This document shows positions 54,197 to 63,283 of a stretch of 64,000 nt of DNA, one piece after another; the first letter of the stretch is position 1, and each line of letters starts with the position of its first letter. A program made the translations under genes and the position numbers. The notes beneath the pieces were generated by a model, which saw nothing but the letters and a program-made list of their open reading frames with translations, was not told the origin of the DNA and did no database searches. Source of the stretch: JAJYKC01 sp035545735 (lineage in GTDB: Bacteria; Acidobacteriota; Terriglobia; Bryobacterales; Bryobacteraceae); contig DASZXS010000063.1 of NCBI GenBank assembly GCA_035545735.1, forward strand, positions 1-64,000, written 5' to 3'.

Positions 54197-55057
54197 ATGT
54201 ACACACGCAGGGATTTTGGGAAAATTGCTCTAGCCGGCCCGCTGGCGGCGCTGGGAGCCGCTTCGGCTTACGCCAAGATCGATTCGAAGATCGACGGCGT
54301 CATGATCGGCGCGCAGAGCTACAGTTTTCGCGACCGCGACCTGGACGGATGCATTGCCGGAATGAAAGAGGTGGGCCTGGGCTACATCGAACTGTGGCAA
54401 GGACACCTGGAGCCGAAAGACCGCAAGCTCCAAAAGGCCTGGCGGGACAATCCGCCTCTGGACGAGATCCGCGCGGCGGCGAAGAAGATCCGCGATGCCG
54501 GCATCGAAATTTACGCCATCAACTACAGCTTTCGGGAAGACTTCTCCGATCAACAGATCGAAAACGGCTTCAAGATCGCGCAGGCGGTGGGCACGGACCG
54601 GATCACGGCGTCCTCGAATGTGAGCACTTCGCCGCGCATCGACAAGTACGCCCCGCACTATAAGATCTATGTCGGCTTCCACAATCACGACAGCATGAAG
54701 AAGAATGAATTCTCCACGCCGGACGATTTTAAGGAGGCGACGGCGGGCCGGTCGAAGTATATGGCGATCAACCTGGACATCGGCCACTTTACCGCCGCGA
54801 ATTTCGATCCGGTGAGCTACATCGAGGAGCACCATTCGAAAATCCTGACGCTGCATATCAAGGACCGGAAAAAGAATCACGGACCCAACATGCCGTTTGG
54901 CGAAGGCGATACGAACATCAAGGGCGTGCTGCAACTCCTGAAAGCGAAGAAATACAAGATTCCGGCCAATATCGAGTATGAATACGGCAAGCACGGGCTC
55001 GATACCATCGCCGAAATGAAAAAATCGTTCGCCTACATGAAGAACGCCCTGGCGTAG
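54197..55057 (+). CDS. Tat-exported sugar isomerase/epimerase-like protein (286 aa)
   Basis: The N-terminus YTRRDFGKIALAGPLAALGAASAYA is a Tat signal. The rest is a xylose-isomerase-like TIM barrel (GVMIGAQSYSFRDRDL, LGYIELWQGHLEP, VGFHNHDSMKKN, MAINLDIGHFTAAN, LTLHIKDRKKN) with metal ligands on the expected strands. It is a second such protein in the window, beside the one at 11125. The substrate is unknown. Confidence 0.85.
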   Translation: MYTRRDFGKIALAGPLAALGAASAYAKIDSKIDGVMIGAQSYSFRDRDLDGCIAGMKEVGLGYIELWQGHLEPKDRKLQKAWRDNPPLDEIRAAAKKIRDAGIEIYAINYSFREDFSDQQIENGFKIAQAVGTDRITASSNVSTSPRIDKYAPHYKIYVGFHNHDSMKKNEFSTPDDFKEATAGRSKYMAINLDIGHFTAANFDPVSYIEEHHSKILTLHIKDRKKNHGPNMPFGEGDTNIKGVLQLLKAKKYKIPANIEYEYGKHGLDTIAEMKKSFAYMKNALA

Positions 55058-55084
55058 CCCGGTCAAAGTCAATACATAGGCATG

Positions 55085-55126
55085 GCGGACGCGCAAAGAC
55101 TCCACTCCGGCTTGGGGCGCGTCCGC
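55085..55126. repeat. 10-bp GC-rich inverted repeat upstream of ugd
   Basis: GCGGACGCGC (55085-55094) and GCGCGTCCGC (55117-55126) are perfectly complementary across a 22-nt loop. No T-tract follows. It may be an RNA hairpin in the ugd leader or a terminator for the epimerase gene. Confidence 0.4.
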
Positions 55127-55171
55127 ACACCGGCGGTTTGCTAGCGTAGTAAAAGACTCTCGGCCCTGAAT

Positions 55172-56539
55172 ATGAATGTTTCCATCATTGGCACGGGATA
55201 CGTAGGTTTGACCACCGGGGTCTGCCTCGCGTATCTCGGACACAAAGTGGTATGTCTCGACTCGGACGAAAAAAAAGTCCAAACGCTCCGAGCCGGGAAA
55301 ACGCCCATCTACGAGCCTCATCTGGCAAGCCTGATGGCGCTCGCGGAACCCAACCTGTCGTTCATCGGCGAATATGAAAAGGCAATACCCGGCGCCGATG
55401 TGATCTTCATCGCAGTCGGCACTCCTCCCAGTAAGGACGGCTCTCCGGATCTGCAGTACCTTCTGGCCGCCGCCGAGGGCATCGGCCAGTATTTTGACGG
55501 CGGATTCATGGTGACGGTGAACAAATCCACCGTGCCGATCGGCAGCGGAAACTGGGTGGGTTCGGTGATTCGGGAGTCGTACGAGAAACATCACGGACGG
55601 AAAGCGGATCATCAGTTCGCGGTGGCGTCGAACCCCGAATTCCTGCGGGAAGGGAGCGCGCTGCACGACAGTCTTTATCCCGATCGTATTGTCATCGGGT
55701 CGGACGATCCCCGGTCGCTGCAGGTTCTCTACAATCTGTACCGCCCGCTGCTCGACCAGACGTTCGCTGCGCCGTCGTTCCTTCCCCGTCCGGAGTCGAT
55801 GGGGGCCGTGCCGCTGGTCTCGACCGATCTGGCTTCGGCCGAGTTGATCAAGTACGCCGCGAACGCATTCCTGGCGCTGAAAATCAGCTATATCAATGAA
55901 ATCGGCAACCTGGCCGCACGGGTCGGCGCCGATATCCGGCAGGTGGCGCGAGGCATCGGCCTCGATACACGCATCGGCACGCGGTTCCTGCAGGCCGGGC
56001 TCGGATGGGGCGGGTCCTGCTTCGGGAAAGATACGGCGGCCCTTGCCGCCACGGCCGCCGAATACGGACTTCCCATGCCGATTGTCGATGCGGCGCGCAC
56101 CGTGAATAAGCGCCAGAGAGAGGCGGTGGTTGAAAAGCTGCTTGCCGAACTAAAGATCCTGAAGGGCCGCACCATCGGAATCCTGGGACTCGCCTTCAAA
56201 CCGGATACGGACGACCTGCGCGAAGCCCCGGCGATCGATATCGCGAAGAGCCTGGTGGCGAGAGGCTGTAAGGTGCGCGTTCACGACCCGGTTGCGCTCG
56301 AACGCTTCTCCGCTCTTCACGTGGACAATGGGAACATCGTTTGCTGCAACTCCGCGGAAGAGGCGGCCGACGAAGCGGACGCCCTGATTCTGGCGACCGA
56401 ATGGAAGCAGTACCGGGCGCTGGACTGGGAGGCGATGGGGGCACGCATGCGCTCTCGAATTATTTTCGATGGACGCCTGGCGCTCGACAGCGGCGCGCTG
56501 ACACGGTTTGGCTTCAAATACCTCGCATTTGGCCTCTGA
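55172..56539 (+). CDS. ugd: UDP-glucose/GDP-mannose dehydrogenase (455 aa)
   Basis: The NAD motif IGTGYVGLTTGVCLA, the VGTPPSKDGSPDL segment and the active-site region GLGWGGSCFGKD with catalytic Cys identify the family. It oxidises a nucleotide sugar to the uronic acid for polysaccharide. Its length fits UDP-glucose dehydrogenase. The downstream glycosyltransferase begins within its last codons. Confidence 0.9.
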   Translation: MNVSIIGTGYVGLTTGVCLAYLGHKVVCLDSDEKKVQTLRAGKTPIYEPHLASLMALAEPNLSFIGEYEKAIPGADVIFIAVGTPPSKDGSPDLQYLLAAAEGIGQYFDGGFMVTVNKSTVPIGSGNWVGSVIRESYEKHHGRKADHQFAVASNPEFLREGSALHDSLYPDRIVIGSDDPRSLQVLYNLYRPLLDQTFAAPSFLPRPESMGAVPLVSTDLASAELIKYAANAFLALKISYINEIGNLAARVGADIRQVARGIGLDTRIGTRFLQAGLGWGGSCFGKDTAALAATAAEYGLPMPIVDAARTVNKRQREAVVEKLLAELKILKGRTIGILGLAFKPDTDDLREAPAIDIAKSLVARGCKVRVHDPVALERFSALHVDNGNIVCCNSAEEAADEADALILATEWKQYRALDWEAMGARMRSRIIFDGRLALDSGALTRFGFKYLAFGL

Positions 56540-57788
56540 TTCCCGCCGCGTTGTCTACGTAGCCGCGCACGGAGGGTTTGCGGGCGAACCGGTGGCACTC
56601 GGCGGGGGCGCGGCGGTTTGCAACATGCTACTCGCCGAATGGGAACGGACCAGGCCTTTTGAAGTGGATCTCCTCGGTCCGGCGATTCTTGGAGCGCATG
56701 CGCCGTCGGCGCGAGATCTCATTACCTATTCGGAATCGAACTATGCCGGCTTCTGCGCCGCCTTCAGCCGGGCGGCTACGGATGAGATTCTGCGCCGGGA
56801 TCCGTCCGGAACGGTGGTGCTTTCGAACGACATTTCAGAAGGTCCGGATTTTGCGCGCCTTTCCGCGGCGGGCTTCCCGATTGTCACCATCTATCATGTG
56901 GATGTCGTCGCCTATGTGACAACCATCTACGGGCGCGGCCTCATTCGCCCGGAAACGGCGGTGCGCTGGTACAAAATAGCGCGGCGCGTGCTTCCGGCGC
57001 CGCTCCGGCGCATGTCCGGCCTGGTCTTCGAGCAGCAGGAGCGCAGCCTGCGCTTTTCCCGCGCGGTGATTGTGCCTTCCGGTGAGATGCGCGAGGTTCT
57101 GCTGCGCTGCTACCCCTGGGCCTCAAAGGACCGGGTTCGGGTGGTGCCGTGGGGCGTCGCCGACGAAGGCTGGACGGACTCGGAGATTCGGGCGGAAGCC
57201 GCCCGCCTGCGAACCGAATTTGGAATTCCCCACGAAGCGCGGGTGCTTCTGACCCTCAGCCGGATCTCTCCCGAAAAAGGCCAGGACCTGCTTCTCGAGG
57301 CACTGGCCGATTGGGAGCGGCGCGGCGATTTTGCGGATCGACCGCTGTGGCTTTTTCTTTGCGGAGACGCCGCCTACATGCAGGGCCAGCGTTTCCTTGC
57401 GAAATTGAAGAACCTGGCAGCCGGTCTGCGCCGGACACGCGTGATTTTTCCGGGATACGTGACCGGCCTGCGCAAGCGCGCGTTCTTCTCCCTCGCCGAC
57501 CTCTATGTCTTCCCTTCCCGGCATGAAAGCTACGGCCTGACGCTTCTCGAGGCGCTGCGCGCAGGAACTCCGGCGGTTTGTGTCGACCATCACGGGGCGC
57601 GCTCGGTGATGCGCGAGGAGTTCGGGCGAATTGTCAAGCCATCCGGACTGCTCGACGCTATTGTTTCCCTGCTCGGGGACGAAGAGATGAGAATGCGGAT
57701 GGCGCGTGCGGCCGGCGCGTATGCGGCCGAGCGGTCCTTCAGCGCCAGCGCGGAGTCTCTCGCCGGAATTCTGCGGACGATCCGTTAA
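56529..57788 (+). CDS. Family 4 glycosyltransferase (419 aa)
   Basis: A GT-B fold with VVYVAAHGGFAGEPVALGGGA, LLTLSRISPEKGQDLLLEAL and PSRHESYGLTLLEALRAGTPAV containing the donor-binding glutamates. The start is uncertain: TTG 56529 gives an 11-nt overlap with ugd, and TTG 56508 would add 7 residues. It is probably in an exopolysaccharide pathway with ugd and the Wza/Wzc genes downstream. Confidence 0.87.
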   Translation: MASDSRRVVYVAAHGGFAGEPVALGGGAAVCNMLLAEWERTRPFEVDLLGPAILGAHAPSARDLITYSESNYAGFCAAFSRAATDEILRRDPSGTVVLSNDISEGPDFARLSAAGFPIVTIYHVDVVAYVTTIYGRGLIRPETAVRWYKIARRVLPAPLRRMSGLVFEQQERSLRFSRAVIVPSGEMREVLLRCYPWASKDRVRVVPWGVADEGWTDSEIRAEAARLRTEFGIPHEARVLLTLSRISPEKGQDLLLEALADWERRGDFADRPLWLFLCGDAAYMQGQRFLAKLKNLAAGLRRTRVIFPGYVTGLRKRAFFSLADLYVFPSRHESYGLTLLEALRAGTPAVCVDHHGARSVMREEFGRIVKPSGLLDAIVSLLGDEEMRMRMARAAGAYAAERSFSASAESLAGILRTIR

Positions 57789-57796
57789 TTCCGGCG

Positions 57797-58207
57797 CTAG
57801 ATTCCCGCGCCGGGAATCTTCTTCCGCATCCATTCCACGAAATTTGCAGGCGCTTCCATGGTCGAGAGGCGTCCTTGGCGGACCAGCGCCCAATCGGCAA
57901 ACAGACCGGACTGCTTGATTTCAGCCAGCGTGACATTTGGCTCCAGCCTTTTGATGAATTCGAGATCGACGACAGCGGATTTTGGGTTCTTGGGATCGGT
58001 GCGAGGCTCGGAGAGCACGGCCGCCAGGCCCACGATGGCCGACTGTCCCCCGCTATGATAAATGAACACTTTATCCTTGGGACGCATCTCCCGGATATTG
58101 CGGACCGCCTGGGGATTTGTCACTCCATCCCAGACGGTTTTCTTCTCGCGCTCCAGGTTGTCGACGGCGTAGGTATCGGGGTCGGTCTTAGCCAGAAAGT
58201 ATTTCAT
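57797..58207 (-). CDS. EVE-domain protein (136 aa)
   Basis: The EVE pattern KYFLAKTDPDTYAVDNLEREKKTVWDGV, then MRPKDKVFIYHSGG and IVGLAAVLSEP, is clear. EVE domains bind modified DNA or RNA bases. ATG 58207 is chosen because AGGAGA precedes it; a longer frame lacks protein-like sequence. It is convergent with the glycosyltransferase gene. Confidence 0.88.
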   Translation of the reverse strand: MKYFLAKTDPDTYAVDNLEREKKTVWDGVTNPQAVRNIREMRPKDKVFIYHSGGQSAIVGLAAVLSEPRTDPKNPKSAVVDLEFIKRLEPNVTLAEIKQSGLFADWALVRQGRLSTMEAPANFVEWMRKKIPGAGI

Positions 58208-58377
58208 TTGTCCGCTATCTCCTGGCCGGTATTTTACGCGATTAACCCTGGTTCTAGCACTGCGTCCCCCGGAAGTTCCATAGGTTTGAAGGGGGGTACT
58301 GTGTACAATAGAAACAAGATTCGGCATTTTTCGTCCGATGTAATAAGAAGATGGCATTCGGAGGAAGCCACTATTTC

Positions 58378-59022
58378 ATGCAGCGCGGATTTCGTTATCT
58401 CCTTCCTGTTTTGGCAATGTGTTTGGCCCCGTTCAGCATGGCCGGCCAGCAGACGCCCGCGGCCCAGCCCGATGTTACGAAACCGGCTGCCGAAACGAAG
58501 CCCGCCGATACCACGGTGAAAGACCCGGCGGTCGGCGTGGGAGTGGACATTCACAAATATCTGATCGGGCCGGAGGACGTGCTCTTCATCCGGGTGTGGC
58601 GCGAGCCGGACTTCACCGGACCTCAGATTGTCCGTCCCGACGGGAACATTACCCTCCCGCTGATCGGCGAGATCCACGCCGGCGGCCTGACCCCGGTGGC
58701 CCTCGGAGACGCGCTCCACGAGCAACTCGCGAAACTGATCAATAATCCCGACGTTTCCGTCAGCGTCAGCCAGGTCAACAGTAAGAAATACTACATCGAC
58801 GGCGAAGTGTTTCGACCCGGCGAGTACAAGCTCATTACGCCGACCCGGGTTTTAGCGGCCCTCAGCCAGGCTGGAGGATTCCGCGACTTCGCCAATACGA
58901 AAAAAATCCGCATTTTGCGCGGCAGCGAAACGTTCAAGTTCAATTACAAAGACGTCAGCCACGGCAAGCACATGGAGCAGAATATCTTTCTGGAAAACGG
59001 GGATCACATCATCGTTCCGTAA
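58378..59022 (+). CDS. Wza-like polysaccharide export protein (214 aa)
   Basis: A signal peptide (QRGFRYLLPVLAMCLAPFSMAG) precedes a polysaccharide-export domain (YLIGPEDVLFIRVWREPDF, VRPDGNITLPLIGEIHA) and an SLBB domain (YYIDGEVFRPGEYKLI). It is expected in the outer membrane or periplasm. ATG 58378 is preferred to 58351, with GGAGGAAG upstream. It starts a three-gene export set. Confidence 0.88.
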   Translation: MQRGFRYLLPVLAMCLAPFSMAGQQTPAAQPDVTKPAAETKPADTTVKDPAVGVGVDIHKYLIGPEDVLFIRVWREPDFTGPQIVRPDGNITLPLIGEIHAGGLTPVALGDALHEQLAKLINNPDVSVSVSQVNSKKYYIDGEVFRPGEYKLITPTRVLAALSQAGGFRDFANTKKIRILRGSETFKFNYKDVSHGKHMEQNIFLENGDHIIVP

Positions 59023-59042
59023 GCGGGAGCGCGGCGTTTATC

Positions 59043-60686
59043 ATGACGAATCAAGATCCGGCGGCATTCACGAGAAGAGCTCTCGACGTCGAGGATTACA
59101 TCGATATAGCGCGCCGCCACAAAGGTTGGATCATTGGTCCGGCATTCGCCTTCACGGTGCTGGCAGTCGTGATCGCGTATCTTTGGCCGGATACCTACCA
59201 ATCCACGGCGGTGATTCGAGTGATTCCGCCTCAGGTGCCGGCCAGCCTGGTGGCGCCCAACCTGACGATGACCATGCAGGCGCGCATCACCTCGCTGACA
59301 GAGACGATTCTGAGCCGGGCCACCCTCACCAACATCATCTCCACGCTCGGGCTGTACAAAAAAGAGTTGAGCACGCACCCCATGGACGATGTCGTCGAGC
59401 AGATGAGGACGAAGGACATCCGCATCAGCCCCGTCCAGACGGGCGTGGTGACCGGCCAGGACCGCGTCACGGCGTTTCAGATCAGCTTTCTCTATAACAA
59501 CCGCTTTCAAGCCCAGAAAGTGACCAATGAACTGGTATCCCGTTTTATCACGGAAAACCTGAAGAACCGCGAGGAGCAGTCGCAGGGCACCACGCAGTTT
59601 CTATCCAACGAAGCGGCTGACGCCAAAAAGAAGCTGGACGATGCGGGGCAGAGGCTCAGCGACTTTCGCGTCCGGAACATGGGGCATTTACCGGACCAGA
59701 TGGAACAGAATATGCAGGCGCTCAACGCCCTGCAGATTCAGATGACAAACGTCAACGCCGCCATCAGCCGGGTGAATCAGGACAAACTGCTGCTGGAGAA
59801 TCAGCTCCGGATCGATAAGGACCGCATGGCGGCTTTGAAGGATCCGGCGCAACAGCCTCAGGTCGCGACCGCGGAGAGCCAGAAACTGGTGGACAAGGAT
59901 CGAGAGATCGCAGCCATCGAATCCGGGCTTGCGCGTCTGCGGGAGCGTTATAAGGAAACCCATCCGGATGTGCAGCGAGCGGAAGCCATGCTGGCGCAGG
60001 CGCGAACCGAACGCGCCGCGATCGTGCAGGAGCAGGCCAAGGCCCGCCCGGAGACGCGCCCCGTGGACCCGGAAACCGTGCGGCAGTTGCGTGATCTGGA
60101 TGAACGAATCCGCCGCACGGAAGCGCAGATTGCCGCCAAGAACCTGGAGATGGACCAGCATCAAAAAGATCTCACCCAGATATCCGCGTCGATCGGCACC
60201 TACCGCTCGCGCATTGAAGGCGTTCCCGTGGGGCAAAAGGAATACGAGCAGTTGCTGGCCGACCGGGATCTGGCCGAGAAACAATACATGGACCTCCAAG
60301 GCAAGATGTCGTCCTCGCAGATTGCGACGAATCTCGAGAACCGGCGTCAGGGCGAACAGTTGGAACTCCTGGACCCGGCCAGTCTGCCCCAAACTCCCAG
60401 CGAACCGAAGCGCTATGTGATCATTTCGGTCGGGGCGGCCGTCGGCCTGGTGGTGGGACTCCTGATCGCCGGAGTGCGGGAGATCAAGGACACCTCCCTC
60501 AAGAACCTGAAGGATGTCCGGGCGTATACGCAATTGCCAATTTTGGGCAGCATCCCACTGCTCGAAAATGACATGGTCGTCAAGATGAGGAAACGGTGGA
60601 GCTGGATGGCGTGGTCGACTGCCTGCCTGATCGGCATGTTAATTATGTCAGGATCAGTCGTGTATTATTACGCCACCCGGGTGTAG
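59043..60686 (+). CDS. GumC/Wzz-type chain-length regulator (547 aa)
   Basis: Two or three membrane segments (about 31-50, 455-475 and 525-545) flank a large coiled-coil region (residues ~180-400). The protein has a Wzz-like N-terminus (DVEDYIDIARRHKGWI) and a C-terminal SVGAAVGLVVGLLIAGV helix. No kinase domain is fused; it is supplied by the next gene. It controls exopolysaccharide length and export. Confidence 0.88.
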   Translation: MTNQDPAAFTRRALDVEDYIDIARRHKGWIIGPAFAFTVLAVVIAYLWPDTYQSTAVIRVIPPQVPASLVAPNLTMTMQARITSLTETILSRATLTNIISTLGLYKKELSTHPMDDVVEQMRTKDIRISPVQTGVVTGQDRVTAFQISFLYNNRFQAQKVTNELVSRFITENLKNREEQSQGTTQFLSNEAADAKKKLDDAGQRLSDFRVRNMGHLPDQMEQNMQALNALQIQMTNVNAAISRVNQDKLLLENQLRIDKDRMAALKDPAQQPQVATAESQKLVDKDREIAAIESGLARLRERYKETHPDVQRAEAMLAQARTERAAIVQEQAKARPETRPVDPETVRQLRDLDERIRRTEAQIAAKNLEMDQHQKDLTQISASIGTYRSRIEGVPVGQKEYEQLLADRDLAEKQYMDLQGKMSSSQIATNLENRRQGEQLELLDPASLPQTPSEPKRYVIISVGAAVGLVVGLLIAGVREIKDTSLKNLKDVRAYTQLPILGSIPLLENDMVVKMRKRWSWMAWSTACLIGMLIMSGSVVYYYATRV

Positions 60687-60738
60687 AGATCGTGGAGGAA
60701 TCGGCGTTGAAGAGTGCAAGGTCGGCGAGGAATTCGGA

Positions 60739-61611
60739 ATGAGTCGGGTCCATGACGCCTTGCGGCGCGCGGGAGGCAGTTTGGCCGCGGATACCGCCGG
60801 TCCCGGGCGACTGTCGGGTACGGTGGTCCAACCGCTCCAGACGCGTCCGGCCAACGCGGATCTTTTGCAGAATGTTCAGGAGATCGACTTTACGCCGTCG
60901 CCGGAAGCCTTGCTCCTCAATCCGGCCAAGCCTTACGAAGCGCCGACGGAGGAATTCCGCACGCTCCGCACACGGCTGAACCATCTGCAGAGCCTTCAAC
61001 CGATTCACACCGTCGTCGTCACCAGCGCCTCGCCTACCGAGGGTAAATCGTTCTCCGCGGTGAATTTTGCGCTGGCTCAGTCACAACTGGCTGGAAACCC
61101 GACTCTGCTGGCGGATTTCGACCTCCGGCGGCCCGTGGTTCATTCGCTCTTTGAGTGCGCCCGAACCCCGGGCATCACCGATTTTCTTTTAGGGAAAGCG
61201 ACGCTGGCGCAGATCATCCGGCGCATTCGGGGAACGAACCTCTATGTAATGCCGGCCGGCGAGGCGGTGATGAACCCGCTCGAGCTGCTGAACTTGCGTG
61301 AAGTGAAGCAGATGCTCGACGACCTGCCCGCGATCTTCAATTGGGTGATCCTGGACAGCCCTCCCCTGCTCTTCGCGGCGGACGCCAATCTGCTGTCCAC
61401 GCTGTGTCACGGCACAATCCTGGTGGTGCGCGTGGGGGCCACGACGGTGGACTCGGTGACGCGCGCCATGCAATCGCTCTCGCTCAACAACGTCCTGGGA
61501 ATCGTCGTGAACGGGGCGCGCCGCGGCGAGCTTTACAGCAAATACAGTTACTACAACACCTATTACGACTCGCCGGAAGCCGAAGGCAAGCACCGCGCCA
61601 GCGACGAATGA
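60739..61611 (+). CDS. CpsD/CapB-like BY-kinase (290 aa)
   Basis: Walker A SASPTEGKSFSAVN, Walker A' LLADFDLRRP and Walker B NWVILDSPPLL identify a bacterial tyrosine kinase. The C-terminal tail is tyrosine-rich (YSKYSYYNTYYDS), the usual autophosphorylation cluster. It works with the preceding membrane regulator. GAGGAAT lies upstream of the ATG. Confidence 0.9.
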   Translation: MSRVHDALRRAGGSLAADTAGPGRLSGTVVQPLQTRPANADLLQNVQEIDFTPSPEALLLNPAKPYEAPTEEFRTLRTRLNHLQSLQPIHTVVVTSASPTEGKSFSAVNFALAQSQLAGNPTLLADFDLRRPVVHSLFECARTPGITDFLLGKATLAQIIRRIRGTNLYVMPAGEAVMNPLELLNLREVKQMLDDLPAIFNWVILDSPPLLFAADANLLSTLCHGTILVVRVGATTVDSVTRAMQSLSLNNVLGIVVNGARRGELYSKYSYYNTYYDSPEAEGKHRASDE

Positions 61612-61733
61612 ACGGGTTGTGAAGCCAGCGCACGCCTGTTGCCGCTTTGGAGCGCGGAAGTGCTTCTATCTTGTTGAATCCACTTGTAGGCCACAAGCGT
61701 GCCTTTCTGCCGCCGATGCCCCCTCGCGCGTGG

Positions 61734-62993
61734 TCAGGCCGCCTGCAAGACGAGGGCGGAGTTTTTACTCCCGAACGCGATGCAATTGGCCACGGCCCAG
61801 TGGATTTTGAGCGGCCGGCCGGCGTGGGGAATGTAGTCGAGGTCGCACTCCGGGTCGGGTTCGTCCAAATTGAGGGTGGGCGGCGCAAAACCGTCCCGCA
61901 TCGCGAGCAGCGTGGCGGCAACACCGGCGGCGCCGCACGCGCCCTGTGGATGGCCGATCAGGCTCTTGAGCGAGGAACCGGGCAGGCGCGAGGCGTGCTC
62001 TCCGAAGGCAAGCTTCACGGCCCTGGTCTCGATCCGGTCGTTCAAGGCGGTAGACGTGCCGTGATAATTCAGATATTGGATGTCCGCCGGGGAGACGCCG
62101 GCATCGTCCATCGCCAGGGTCATGGCGCGGGCGGGCTCTTCCCCGCACTCGGCCAGGCGGACGCGATGAAAAGCTTCGCACGTAGAGCCGTAGCCGGCAA
62201 TTTCGCCGTAGATGCGCGCGCCGCGGGCGAGGGCGCGCTCTCTTTCCTCCACGACGAAAAACCATGCTCCCTCGGCCAGAACGAAGCCATCGCGATCCTT
62301 CGAGAACGGCCGCGAAGCGCGCTCCGGGCAGTGGTTCCACTTCGAAGCGAGAATGCGCATCAACTGGAAGCCGCGGAGAATCAGCGGCGCGATGGGAGCA
62401 TCCACGCCGCCGGCGATCACCGTATCGAGCTCTCCATATTGGATGTTGCGAAGCGCATATCCGAGCGCGTCCGTGGACGAAGTGCAGCCAGTGGAGACAA
62501 CATGGCTCAAGCCGCGAAACCCGAAGCGCATGGAAACTTCGCTCGCCAGCGTGCCGATGGTCGAAGTGGGGATGACGTAGGCGCTGCACTGTTTGTGCAG
62601 GCCCTCGTAGTACAGCCGGTATTGTTCTTCGGTAAACTCCTGGCTGCCCCCGCCCGAGCCGAGAATCACGCCCACTTCCCGCAGGTTCTCGGTAGTCCAC
62701 GCGGCAGGATCGAGTTTTGCGTCGGAGAGGGCTTCTTCCACGGCGGCAATCGCGAGTGGCGCAGCTCGCGAAACATGCGGGCGGTCCTTGGGAGAAACGA
62801 AGCTCCGCTCGTCAAAATCTGGAATTTCACCCGCGACCTGGACGGCGAACCCGCAAGCGTCGAAGCGGCGTATGCGGCGGACACCGCTCACGCCGTTGCG
62901 GGTAGCTTCCCAAAACGCTTCGCGCCCGATTCCATTCGGGCTTACCGCCCCGATGCCGGTGATCACCGCCCGGCGTCCGGTTTCAGCGCGCAT
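61734..62993 (-). CDS. Beta-ketoacyl-ACP synthase II-like protein (419 aa)
   Basis: The thiolase-fold triad is present: Cys in VSTGCTSSTDAL, His in NYHGTSTALND and His in SLIGHPQGACGA with the preceding lysine. The overall layout is FabF-like. ATG 62993 is preferred; a TTG at 63017 extends the frame by 8 residues. No acyl carrier protein or other fatty acid gene is adjacent, so primary or specialised function is not clear. Confidence 0.87.
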   Translation of the reverse strand: MRAETGRRAVITGIGAVSPNGIGREAFWEATRNGVSGVRRIRRFDACGFAVQVAGEIPDFDERSFVSPKDRPHVSRAAPLAIAAVEEALSDAKLDPAAWTTENLREVGVILGSGGGSQEFTEEQYRLYYEGLHKQCSAYVIPTSTIGTLASEVSMRFGFRGLSHVVSTGCTSSTDALGYALRNIQYGELDTVIAGGVDAPIAPLILRGFQLMRILASKWNHCPERASRPFSKDRDGFVLAEGAWFFVVEERERALARGARIYGEIAGYGSTCEAFHRVRLAECGEEPARAMTLAMDDAGVSPADIQYLNYHGTSTALNDRIETRAVKLAFGEHASRLPGSSLKSLIGHPQGACGAAGVAATLLAMRDGFAPPTLNLDEPDPECDLDYIPHAGRPLKIHWAVANCIAFGSKNSALVLQAA

Positions 62994-63121
62994 CGTGACC
63001 GGTTCCGTAAGGCTCAAGGTATCACAGCCGCTTTGGACGTTTTGGCAGAGGACGTAAAAAAAAGGTGAAGTTTCCTTTGGGCTTCCGCTTTAGGTAAAAT
63101 GAGGGATTTGATTCACGCGCT

Positions 63122-63147
63122 GGAAGTTCACTTCCTGAAACGGAAGT
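63122..63147. repeat. GGAAGT repeats upstream of bamA
   Basis: GGAAGT-TC-ACTTCC (63122-63135) is an inverted repeat, followed by a third GGAAGT (63142-63147). It lies in the 266-nt region between the ketoacyl synthase and bamA and could be a regulator site. Confidence 0.25.
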
Positions 63148-63283
63148 CCTTAACAGAACGTCTCGGGAACGTGGCGCGCAGCAAGGCGGGGGCAGTTGCG
63201 CGCATTCATGATCGCGCGGACTCCGATGGCGTCGTCAGGAGAGCTGGTTATGGACGCGCAAGGTGGAAAGGAATCATTTTTTA

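Noticed and set aside
54230..55666. 478-codon open frame antisense to the epimerase-like and ugd genes
   Set aside because: Both plus-strand genes have clear family motifs. The antisense frame is a composition artefact.
61647..63068. 473-codon open frame antisense to the ketoacyl synthase
   Set aside because: The minus-strand gene has the Cys-His-His triad. The antisense product is Arg/Ala/Gly-rich without motifs.
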